The notes under the pieces are model-generated. The model was not told the origin of the DNA, did not search any database, and saw only the letters and a program-made list of their open reading frames with translations. A program made the translations under genes and the position numbers. From Hondaea fermentalgiana (Eukaryota > Sar > Bigyra > Thraustochytrida > Thraustochytriidae), in the NCBI GenBank assembly GCA_014084085.1, contig NPFB01000028.1, positions 389,663-453,662 on the forward strand: 64,000 nt of DNA. Direction: 5' to 3'. Below are positions 19,984 to 28,683 of the stretch, one piece after another. Every line of letters begins with the position of its first letter. Position 1 is the first letter of the stretch.

Positions 19984-20481
19984 TCACTCATCTTCATCAC
20001 CATCTTCTTCCGCTCGGGATCCGCCGGTGACGGCCTTTGAATCCCTGGGGTCTACGGGAGTGATTTTGTCAGACCCAAAGAAGCTGCTGAGATCAACGGT
20101 GTCCTCTGAGGCCGCAACAATGCCCCCGGCACTGTTGATAACAATGTGGAAAGGGTAGACGCCTGCGCGCATGCCATAAAAGGTCGGGAGTGTTCCCGTA
20201 AAGCTCTCGCAATGCGTAATGTCTTGATCTCCCAGAAGATCCTGCGCAGTTGCGGCATCATCAGCGTTGTTGAGTACGATGCAGCGCACCTCTGGTTTCG
20301 CAAGTGCAAAGTCTTCGAGCGCTTGCAAGAAGGGCACGCATTCTGAAGCAAAATCGTTCGCGACGACGAGGATGACAACGGAGGTTCCCTTGCCAGCCAT
20401 GGAACTGAGCTTCCGGCGCGAGCCGTCCTCGGCCGACGTCATCGTAAAGTCCTTGAACTGCTTGCCCACGATTGGCGCCAT
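19984..20481 (-). CDS. Redoxin-like (thioredoxin fold) protein lacking the CxxC motif
   Basis: The 165-residue protein has an AhpC/redoxin pattern: a starting GKQFKDFTM strand, then SVVILVVANDF, and the fold's cis-Pro region at YPFHIVINSAGGIV. At the position where thioredoxins have WCxxC, this protein has NDFASECVPF, so only the second cysteine is kept. C58 is therefore the only candidate nucleophile there; Cys are also present at CIVLNN and HCESF. Classic disulfide exchange is unlikely, and a one-cysteine peroxidase-like or non-catalytic role is possible. The tail is acidic (EEDGDEDE). Function is not known. The start codon at 20481 lies next to a short CTTGTG tandem on the plus strand. Confidence 0.7.
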   Translation of the reverse strand: MAPIVGKQFKDFTMTSAEDGSRRKLSSMAGKGTSVVILVVANDFASECVPFLQALEDFALAKPEVRCIVLNNADDAATAQDLLGDQDITHCESFTGTLPTFYGMRAGVYPFHIVINSAGGIVAASEDTVDLSSFFGSDKITPVDPRDSKAVTGGSRAEEDGDEDE

Positions 20482-21111
20482 TGTGCTTGTGCTTGTGCTT
20501 GCTCGCCTGGGACAACCTTGTTCCTTTTTTCGCGAAAGGGGGATGCGCTAGAACCGGCGGTCCTCGCGGAGGATAGGGAGACGGGAGGGGGGGGGGGGGC
20601 GCGACGAGGGGCCGAGGGCAACGCAACGCCGGAGAACGCCGTACAAGGAGTGACGACTGTGTCGCGCGGCGGTTCGAGCAGTCCCCAGAGATTCTCGTTT
20701 GTATGCTCGAACACGCGGCCTTGCACGCGCTGACGACATGGGTTTGCAAATAATACCAGACACAAGTCTTGTGCAATTTTTTGGTGGTTGGATTGGCATT
20801 AGGTCTGATACAGTCGAAACACGTAAAGTCAAGTGTATAGAGAGGGGGCGGGGGGGGAGAGGAAAATGGTTTCGCACGTCGCTGAAGCCGCTATTTTGGG
20901 CGTTCTACTTTACTGTCAATCAGTAGGTGGCAGAAGATCCCTGAAGAAAATCCAGTTGATTGTGGCATGTGGCCAACGAGGCGATGGGTCCAGGAAAAGA
21001 AGATCCAGCGCGAATCACTGCCAGGAAGAATCGCACGGTCTGCGCAGGAGGACCTATCTATTATCAGCCAGGCAGCTGCAGGTGCAGCGTGTATTTCTTG
21101 GAAGGTATCTC
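20482..21111. other. Intergenic region with poly-G tract
   Basis: This holds the 5' flank of the redoxin-like gene and the 3' flank of the F-box/RCC1 gene, both on the reverse strand. A 13-base G tract lies at 20587-20599 and a second G-rich run at about 20848-20860. No gene is visible. Confidence 0.45.
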
Positions 21112-22164
21112 CTACGTACTTGTAAGCATGGCAGTAGTAGTACTATCAAGCACCCGAGCGATACCTTGTGTTGCGAGTCCCACGTGATAGATGTGTCCGC
21201 TGGACGACAGAAAACTCGTTTCGCCATTGTCGGGATCCGGGGATACAGCAATGATACGACATTCAGGAGCTAGACTAGGTCGAGGCGTGAAAGCTACTTC
21301 GAGATCCTGGTGCTCATTGAGACCAAGTTGATTGAAACGATTTTGGCCCCAAGCAAAGACTCGCCCTGTTGTGGTAATAGCAAAGGTACAAAGGCGACCG
21401 CACGTGACGTAAAGTACGTTACGTAGGCAGATTTGCTCAGACGGCGTGAATTTGCATGTGGACTCGACGTCTGCGCGGAGACCGAGCTGCCCATACAGAT
21501 TGCTTCCGGCAGAGCGTATAACTCCGTGCTCGAGAAGAACACACGTGTGATAAAGGCCCGCTGAGGCGCTCCGTACAATCTCATGTGCAAGACTTTTTAC
21601 ACGGGTCGGAGCAGGAACAAATGCGGGCGTTCCAGCACCTAGCCCGAGTTGTCCTTCGGAATTATCGCCCTGTACAAAAAGAGCCCCATTTTCGGTGACA
21701 ATACAGCAATGACATCTCCCAAAACTTAGTGACCTCACTGCGACGAGGTCGCCACCCAAATGCCGTGGAATCTGGAAATGCGCAAGAGCGACATCTTGCG
21801 CAGACGGACGATCTCGACGCAAGTGGCGTATCGTTCGTAATGCCCCAGAAGCAATTAAGTGCGCTTCTTTGATTCCAAAGAAGCGGCCGTGTTGCTCCTC
21901 GAGGTCAACATCATGCTGCGCTCGAAGTGGCTCTGATGCCTCAAAAACGTCATGAAAACGAAGCAGATCAAAAAATCCAGCCTTTTCGACTTTATCACCT
22001 TCCACGGGCAGTCCGATGCGTTGTTGTATCGCGAGCGGGACTGCCCGATCGATCACAAGACGGCGGAACCCCTGGCTCGTGCTTGCCAACGCCTCGAGGT
22101 CGCGCGCCGCGAGGCAGCCACAAACGTGCTGGGCCAGCGCCGCTTCTGGGAGTGTAGCCAGCAT
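21112..22164 (-). CDS. F-box protein with RCC1 repeats
   Basis: The 350-residue protein opens with an F-box-like helix group (LPEAALAQHVCGCLAARDLEAL, ASTSQGFRRLV, residues 5-37). It then carries RCC1-type beta-propeller repeats: CCIVTENGALFVQGDNSEGQLGLG, TCVLLEHGVIRSAGSNLYGQLGLR and TFAITTTGRVFAWGQNRFNQLGLN. Only three or four repeats are obvious, so the propeller is partial or the rest has diverged. The likely role is a substrate adaptor of an SCF ubiquitin ligase; guanine-nucleotide exchange activity should not be assumed. The last 50 residues are less RCC1-like, and a missed 3' splice cannot be ruled out. Confidence 0.75.
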   Translation of the reverse strand: MLATLPEAALAQHVCGCLAARDLEALASTSQGFRRLVIDRAVPLAIQQRIGLPVEGDKVEKAGFFDLLRFHDVFEASEPLRAQHDVDLEEQHGRFFGIKEAHLIASGALRTIRHLRRDRPSAQDVALAHFQIPRHLGGDLVAVRSLSFGRCHCCIVTENGALFVQGDNSEGQLGLGAGTPAFVPAPTRVKSLAHEIVRSASAGLYHTCVLLEHGVIRSAGSNLYGQLGLRADVESTCKFTPSEQICLRNVLYVTCGRLCTFAITTTGRVFAWGQNRFNQLGLNEHQDLEVAFTPRPSLAPECRIIAVSPDPDNGETSFLSSSGHIYHVGLATQGIARVLDSTTTAMLTST

Positions 22165-22659
22165 GTCTTGTTTCGTGCCAGTAGCTGTCTGCCTGTCTTG
22201 TTTGTTTGATGCTGCGCGAGGGACAATTTCTATCTCATTAGGCGTAGAGACTCCTACGATTCACAGGTGAGTTCTCACCTCTTGGGACACCGAGCCGTTA
22301 AAGTACGGAATTCCGGGGAAGCCGTAAACGCTGGAAACGAATTTCCGGGACGACCGCTACGTGTGTCGAAGGCCCAAAATCGTAAAACTTGACCCGCGGC
22401 GAGAGCAAGCCGGCGCTCGCCGTGCTCGCGATCGCGCGGGGCCCTTGAGGCCCTCTGCTGCTCGGGACGCAGCGCAACGCAGCGCGACGGAGCACAGCGT
22501 AGGCCGATCTCTTTGGATCGTGCGAGCGAGCGAGTCTGTGTTCCGGACCAGCGAAGGTTTTAGCTCGACTGAAGCGCAGAATACGTAGCTTCGGCACCGA
22601 GAACCGTGGAGAGACGACCGACCGGCTGATAGGATCAAGTCGCTTCGAGATTATTGATC
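22165..22659. promoter_or_regulatory. Divergent intergenic region, F-box/RCC1 gene / PqiA-domain gene
   Basis: This head-to-head spacer is GC-rich at 22390-22500. No motif is identified. Confidence 0.35.
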
Positions 22660-25600
22660 ATGGTTCGCAGCGTGCTTTCCGGAGGGCTCTTTTTCGCCTT
22701 CTTCGCGAGCCTTGCCTTTGTGCTGGCCTCTGCACTTCCGCTATGGTGGTACACGACGACGGAACTTGAGGGCGAGATGTGCGCTTGTGGGACTGGTCTT
22801 TGGCGAGCCAATTTCACATGGGGAGACGACCTCACACAGGAAAACCTTCTAGACGGGCCGTATCGCTGTTCCGCGGACTCCTTGCGCATGACAAAGGGCT
22901 GTGATGCGGCTGCAGCGCAGCAGCCAGAGACACGCCTCAAGGGCCAGATCGCCGGCGGAGTCTCCATCGCGGCCGTTGCGGCGTCGTTGTGCTCTGTTGC
23001 TTTCGCGTTTCTGTGCGTCATCGAAGGCTCCGATCCTTCCCGCTTTCGCCGTCAGCATGTCTTGTGGGCCGCCGCCTCTGCAACTGCTGCAACTATTCTG
23101 GAGATTGTTGTCATCGCCGTCTTCATGAGCGCTCCTCTCTTCGACAACCTCGCCTACAATTTTCAGTGCCACTTTGTCTTTGACCATGCGCTCAATTCGA
23201 ACCCCCTGCGCTGCCAGGCGCTTGGGCCCTCTTTTGGTCTCGCACTTGGGGGCTGTATTCTCAATAGCTTTGCATGTGCCATGTTCTACATTGCGCTCAC
23301 CGATCCTCTTTACATTGACCCCACGACCGGACGCTACTCCATGTTTGAGCACACACTCCTTGGCGCACGGCCCTTGGACCCAAATCCAGTCACTGTCAAG
23401 CCCCTCGAGCAGGAAGAGATCACGTCGAGACGAAGCGTAGCAGGAAGTGCGGGCACCGGTGCAAGTGCGACACATTCGCCACTCCGGACGTCCATTGCGG
23501 ACGATGGCAACGAGCGAGGCGTAAACGGCGGCAAGAAAGAAATCCGAACAGTGTCGTCTCGCGAAGATGGGGCGACGGCTCACCTGCTGGGTGGTGGTTC
23601 AACGCAAGAGACGCAAGAGAATACCAACGCGTTCGCTACCATAGCAGCACGAGACGAAGAGCAAGACTCTCAACAGGAAATGATTGATCTTGATGGTTCC
23701 GCGCCCCGTCCAGCCTTTCGTCAACCATCATTGTCGCCACAATCCTTTATCAAAGTGTTTGGCGTTCCAACGCTCCTCATCTTCAACGCTGCGCTTTTCA
23801 CATGGTCGAACTGCTCGACCGGCGCAACGGTTGAGCCGGCGGTTGTCATTTCGTTTCCACCCGAACTTCGCTGGCTCGGTCACAAATTTTTTCCACATCA
23901 AGTGGACGCTCACGGCGTGGTGGCGCTCAAAGATGATGTTTTCAACTTCACAATCCTCACCTCGTTGCGACACTTCTGGAATGGTCATGCGTACGGTTTG
24001 GCAATTCTCATTGGCACCTTTTCCGGTTGCTGGCCGTACATCAAGATCTTTACTATGCTGTGTCTCTGGTTTATCCCTGCGCGAGAGAAGCTTCGCGGTA
24101 AGCTGCTACATTGGCTCGATGTCTTAGGCAAGTGGAGCCTTGTCGACGCGTATGTCCTTTGCCTCATGGCCGTGGCCTTTGGGTTCAACGCAGACAAGAC
24201 GATTGCTGGGGTCAGCGTGCACGTGGACATGTCGGTGCGACCGGGCTGGGGCGTGTACTCTTTTGTGCTGGCAACAATGTGGAGCTTGTGCATGTCGCAC
24301 TTCATGACCTACCTTCACCGGCACGCTATGGAGAGACGCGCGAATCCACCTTCCCTCACCAAGGCAATGGAGCGACCACCACGCGAGGCGCTAGCATCAC
24401 GTCCTTATGCTCCGTTCCCTCGACGTCGACGCTTTACGTGCTCGCAATTTGGCCAAGGAGCAATGTGGTTTGTTCTCCTTGTTACTTTGGCAACGACCAT
24501 TCTTGGTCAGCTTGTGCGTACCTTTGAGTTTCGCTTTTCCGGTCTCGCGGATCTTATTCTTGTGCCAGAGCGTCGAAACACCACGTACTCTCTGGTCAGC
24601 AATGGTCTTTTGCTGCCCGAAGCTTGCAGCAAAGGGGGCTTTCTCTCGGGGGGTGACTGGGCGTGGTTCATGACGATCATGTACTTTATCTTTGCCATGG
24701 TCATCCCAATCGTAATGTTGATCGCTCTGGCGATTCTCTGGGGCGTTCCCATGACACTCCGATCAACAAAGAGGGTCTTTCACGTATGCCAAATTCTCCA
24801 GGCATGGAGCGCGCTTGACGTCTTCATCGTCAGCATTGTAGCGGCGGTTCTCGAAATTGGGAGTCTGTCAGAAGCCATTCTTTCCAACAGCTTTGCTGCG
24901 CAGCAAGAAGGACTCTGTTCATTTCTCAAAGGCATGCCTCGCTGGATGTTAGACCATGTGCTGCACTCCCTCGGTCTTCCATCGATTGACGCAGAGCTTG
25001 AGCACTGCGCGCTCTTTCGTGTCGATGCTGTGCTTCTCGAAGGCACCTGGATGCTGCTTTCAGGCATTGTAGCCTGGGCCATTTGTACCCAGCTTGTCAT
25101 GGAATTTGCAGATGCCAGCATTGTCGAACGCACGCGTATCCTACGCGTCCTAAGTTTTGACGACGGGACTGACGACGAAGGTGGACTCGCGTTACGCGCC
25201 GAGCCGGGCGATGAATCCCTGGATCCCTATGAGCGACTTCGCATGCAAGGCAATGACGAGGACCTTTCGGGAAGCGCCGAGGATGAGGCAGAAAATGCCT
25301 TTGATCGAGCAAACGATACGACGCAGCGTCATCAGGAAGTCTCCCTCATCCAGCACGACGATTCAGTCTTGGAGGAACTTGACGGGCCGCAGGCGCCGCT
25401 GTTACGGCCTCTCCGAGAGAATGGCGCAGCTCCCAATGGGCCTCCCACGAGCGTGTACCTTGCCCGCATTCTGCGGGCCCAAGAGGAAGGCGCGCGGAGG
25501 TATATGGGATCCTTTGGTGATGGCATGTATGGTCCTTTTCCGCGAACATGGTGGCCATTTTTCAAACAAATTGGTCTTCTCGAAAAAGTTGCATGGGACC

Positions 25601-25770
25601 AGGTAGGGTTTGACATCCATGCAGCCCTTCTCATGAATGCGTTTGCAGAAAGGGATAACAATCGAGCAACCGAGGATAGCGCGCTCAACATGGTTCCGTG
25701 GACGCCAAGGTCTCCTTATGCTGAGGCATCTCCTGCTCAAGACCCTCGAGTGTCGGCATCGAGGCGGTGA
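22660..25770 (+). CDS. Multipass membrane protein: claudin-like 4-TM module plus tandem PqiA-like domains
   Basis: This intronless protein is 1036 residues from ATG 22660 (the in-frame codon two upstream is TTG). The N-terminal module has four hydrophobic helices in the first 225 residues and a first loop with LPLWW, a GLW at 46-48 and Cys residues on both sides, reminiscent of PMP22/claudin proteins. A hydrophilic linker (about 235-350) follows. Two PqiA-type membrane units come next: one around residues 365-560 with WPYIKIFTMLCLWFIPA and LLHWLDVLGKWSLVDAYVL, and a second around 600-820 with IPIVMLIALAILWGVPM and LQAWSALDVFIVSIVAAVLE. Bacterial PqiA works with MCE proteins in lipid transport between membranes. 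The last 200 residues are acidic and cytosolic-looking. A lipid-transport role is inference from the domain. Confidence 0.85.
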   Translation: MVRSVLSGGLFFAFFASLAFVLASALPLWWYTTTELEGEMCACGTGLWRANFTWGDDLTQENLLDGPYRCSADSLRMTKGCDAAAAQQPETRLKGQIAGGVSIAAVAASLCSVAFAFLCVIEGSDPSRFRRQHVLWAAASATAATILEIVVIAVFMSAPLFDNLAYNFQCHFVFDHALNSNPLRCQALGPSFGLALGGCILNSFACAMFYIALTDPLYIDPTTGRYSMFEHTLLGARPLDPNPVTVKPLEQEEITSRRSVAGSAGTGASATHSPLRTSIADDGNERGVNGGKKEIRTVSSREDGATAHLLGGGSTQETQENTNAFATIAARDEEQDSQQEMIDLDGSAPRPAFRQPSLSPQSFIKVFGVPTLLIFNAALFTWSNCSTGATVEPAVVISFPPELRWLGHKFFPHQVDAHGVVALKDDVFNFTILTSLRHFWNGHAYGLAILIGTFSGCWPYIKIFTMLCLWFIPAREKLRGKLLHWLDVLGKWSLVDAYVLCLMAVAFGFNADKTIAGVSVHVDMSVRPGWGVYSFVLATMWSLCMSHFMTYLHRHAMERRANPPSLTKAMERPPREALASRPYAPFPRRRRFTCSQFGQGAMWFVLLVTLATTILGQLVRTFEFRFSGLADLILVPERRNTTYSLVSNGLLLPEACSKGGFLSGGDWAWFMTIMYFIFAMVIPIVMLIALAILWGVPMTLRSTKRVFHVCQILQAWSALDVFIVSIVAAVLEIGSLSEAILSNSFAAQQEGLCSFLKGMPRWMLDHVLHSLGLPSIDAELEHCALFRVDAVLLEGTWMLLSGIVAWAICTQLVMEFADASIVERTRILRVLSFDDGTDDEGGLALRAEPGDESLDPYERLRMQGNDEDLSGSAEDEAENAFDRANDTTQRHQEVSLIQHDDSVLEELDGPQAPLLRPLRENGAAPNGPPTSVYLARILRAQEEGARRYMGSFGDGMYGPFPRTWWPFFKQIGLLEKVAWDQVGFDIHAALLMNAFAERDNNRATEDSALNMVPWTPRSPYAEASPAQDPRVSASRR

Positions 25771-26006
25771 CGGAGAGTGCTCCGGGTTTCAGAAAGTATA
25801 TTTTATCAATTTTGCCCTGCCTTGGACGAGGATCCGCGTTTCTGCTGCTGCATGCCTTTCTTTAAATCACGTCTCATGGTTGGTAAAAAGCAAAGTGCAG
25901 ATGCCATACCAACTTCTGTTTTCATCACGTCAAGCTTTTGCGTTTTGCAAAAGAGAAAAGAAAATGATTTGAGGAAAGAGAAAAGGACGAAAATTGGCTG
26001 TTGGTG
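25771..26006. other. Convergent 3' intergenic region
   Basis: A 236-base AT-rich spacer lies between tail-to-tail genes; nothing else is visible. Confidence 0.4.
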
Positions 26007-27794
26007 TTAAAGCGCAAAGGATGCGCCAGTGCATGTGATCCCGTTAAAGACGTATATGTTGGAAAGTACCACGTATTGATGCGTAATGAGTTTGACTGCT
26101 TCCTGAGAGGCAATGCCACCGAGGATGGCGGCCATATTGTGCATCTCGACTGCAGCGTATCGGACGAACTCCTTGGCGTGGTCGCTCGAGAGATTGAGCG
26201 GCGAATCGAGGCTGAGTTCAGTCCCGATCTCTTGTGCAAGGGCGAGGAGGAGCTGGATATCAGTCTCGTCACTGTCAGCAAGCTCGAGCCTTCCATTTTG
26301 GCCAGGGAAACGGCCGTGCTTGCTGTGGAATCGGTCGCATGCTCGCAACATTATATACATGAGTAGGGGCGACTGGGGGCCGCTGTCACCGACGCCTTCC
26401 ATCACTGCCATTTCGAGATCTTCCTTGTTCACCTTTGCTGGATCAATTTCATCACTAATTCGGGAATTTTGAGTGACGCGAATATAATATGCGTTCTTGC
26501 AAAACTCCTTGACATCCTCGCGCGAGATAATAGCCATGTCCAGACCTTGAGCTTGCAAAATACCGAGGCATCGGTCGTAGACTGCATTCGCGTCCGCATC
26601 CGCCTTGGCCTTATAAATGCGTTGCATGTCCACATACATTCCCGTAGTCGCCGTCATGTCGGGAAGCTTGCCTGACAGAGGGAGCTTGGGATGCGAGCCT
26701 TGGTCCTCGACGAAAGCCTTTAAAGCTCGCGCGAGAACCCAAAAGCGCATATTGAAAGGTCCGAGACCGCTAGGGAGAGCTTCCGTGCCGCAATAGGGGT
26801 GCGAAAAGACTTCTTCGGAAACCTCGGGAGGAATTTCCTTGGGGGTGTAGGCCAGAAAAGCCTTATCAAAGGCCTCGAGAAGGTTCTCCTCCTCGCCCCA
26901 TGATTTGCGCGCTTGTTGCTTCACGAGCTCTTTGAACTCTTTCTTTTCCGCCATAGTTGTCGGTAGTTTGTTGTCGTGTTCGGCGCGCCACTTTTTCATG
27001 AGCTGGACGAGAACGACAACAAACGGGGTGTGCATAAAATCTTTGCTGTCCATCGCAGCAAGGTCGATCCCGTCTACAAAGGCTTCCAGTTCGGGAAAAG
27101 GATCAGCGATGCGAAGATCCTCCATGGGTTCTGGCGAGGGTTTTGACTCAATGACGCAGTGGGTATGCGAAACGATGCGGCACACGCCAATGAAACCATA
27201 TGTGCGCGCGACGACCATGGGCACGTTGTGCGGCAAAAGGGCTTCTTCGATGGCGAGGAGGTTTTGCTCGGGCATTTCTGTTGCAATTACAAGGGTAAAA
27301 GTGTTCAACACCGTGGAATCTCGCGTGACGAATTCTACCGGGTCGCTCACGACAAATTCTCCCTTGACATCTGGGTTGAGCTCCTGCAGGAGCTCGCACG
27401 TCGTTTCTGCGCGGCCTTTGCCAAGATATTCCTGCGTCACGAAGAAGTTGTTGCTCACGTCCGCTTCCCCGACATTCTCGTCGTCTACGACTGTGAACTT
27501 GCCAATTCCAGGAAGCACCAGGTTTTTTAGCGTTTCCGTGCCCGTAGGCCCTGCCTGAATTCATGCAATGGGTTGCGTCGCTTCACGTCAGCTAACTCTC
27601 TCTCTCACGCACTCATTCACTCTGTCTCTTGATCAAGTACGAGTGGCTGCGATACCAGGATTTGCTAGATCGCGTACTCGACAACGCTCGCCACTTACCT
27701 TGAGCAAGAGGATGTGCGCCTCAGCCAAGCTCTTTTGCCCGTGGCTGCCCCAGAGTCGCAGCTGGCGGTCGTACTTGGCGCCAGCTTCGTCCAT
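26007..27794 (-). CDS. NAE1: NEDD8-activating enzyme E1 regulatory subunit (NAE1/APPBP1/ULA1), two exons
   Basis: Exon 1 is 27699-27794 (96 nt) and exon 2 is 26007-27554; the intron 27555-27698 (144 nt) is GT-AG and phase 0. Splicing gives KYDRQLRLWG near the N-terminus and then HILLLK joined to AGPTGTETLKNLVLPGIG, reconstructing the conserved E1 adenylation-fold start. The rest follows APPBP1: FTVVDDENVGEADVSNNFF, GKGRAETTCELLQELN, and the C-terminal MAAILGGIASQEAVKLITHQYVVLSNIYVFNG. The protein is 547 residues, close to the usual 530-540. It pairs with UBA3 to activate NEDD8 for cullin modification. The reading frame lacks an in-frame ATG in exon 2, so the small first exon is required. Confidence 0.93.
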
Positions 27795-28683
27795 CGTGCT
27801 TGCTTGCCTTCTTACTTGCTTGCTTGCTCGCTTGCAACCTCGTTCTTCCCTCTTCAGTTCGCCGCAGAGGGGTTTCCTTCACTTCGCGTGCAATACGCTC
27901 GCTCACGCGGTACCGCTCGACCTCTGCATCCACGCGCCGCGTGGCCTCGCGTTTCCCGCTTTTCCTTTTGCCTTGGCGAGTGGAATGAAAGATACAAGTC
28001 GGAATTTGCGTTGCGGACCCGGAGTCATTCGTTTCGGTGATGTGGACTTGCGATATGGGATCCGGTCCAACGGTCGCCTCTCCTTTTTATTTTTTCCCTC
28101 CTCCTCCTGCACAGTCTCTGGAGCCGCGCCGATAACGCGCGCGCGATCGTACGAGGCTGGCTGCTGGCTGCTCTGCTGCCGCGCGTCCGCGATCTTTCCA
28201 GAACCTGCAGACGAGCGCGAAGAATGCCTTGCGATCCATCTCCGCGCACGCGTGCCTGTCGTGGAAGGCGAGCCTGACTGATCCCACGCGGCAATTTGGC
28301 CCTGGCGGGCTGGCGACTCTTCAGCGGAAGCGGCGTCTACCGCGCATAGACTACTTGCGAAGGGCGCGGGCAAGTGGAGAATGGGCCGCCCGAACTGCCT
28401 ATCGCGTCCACTAAACCCAACCAAAACAACTCGAGGCGAAACAGCCAGAAGCGAGACAAGACGAGCCCTCTTCACCAAAAGCCCAACCACCGGACGCAGC
28501 GCCGCGCAAGAGCTTGCCCGCGCGCGGCGGCGTCTGCGCGCAGAAGGCGCTCTTGGCGTCGAGCCCGGGCTCCCCGGCGGACGCGCGCGCGGGAGGACCG
28601 TCGGCCGCCGGGCGCGGAGGCGGAGACCGGGCAGGAGGGACTCGAGACGCCGGCGCAACCGTCGCCGGCGCGAGCTTGGCGAG
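27795..28683. promoter_or_regulatory. Divergent intergenic region, NAE1 / CEP104
   Basis: The roughly 890-base head-to-head spacer holds CTTG/CTTA-type tandems next to the NAE1 start (about 27795-27835). The CEP104 frame stays open upstream to an ATG at 28381, but that sequence is Arg-rich and low in protein character, so I treat it as leader. Confidence 0.35.

Noticed and set aside
28381..28683. Upstream ATG extension of CEP104 by 101 codons
   Set aside because: The sequence is Arg-rich and looks like GC-rich leader; family members begin near the jelly-roll. Kept as an alternative start only.
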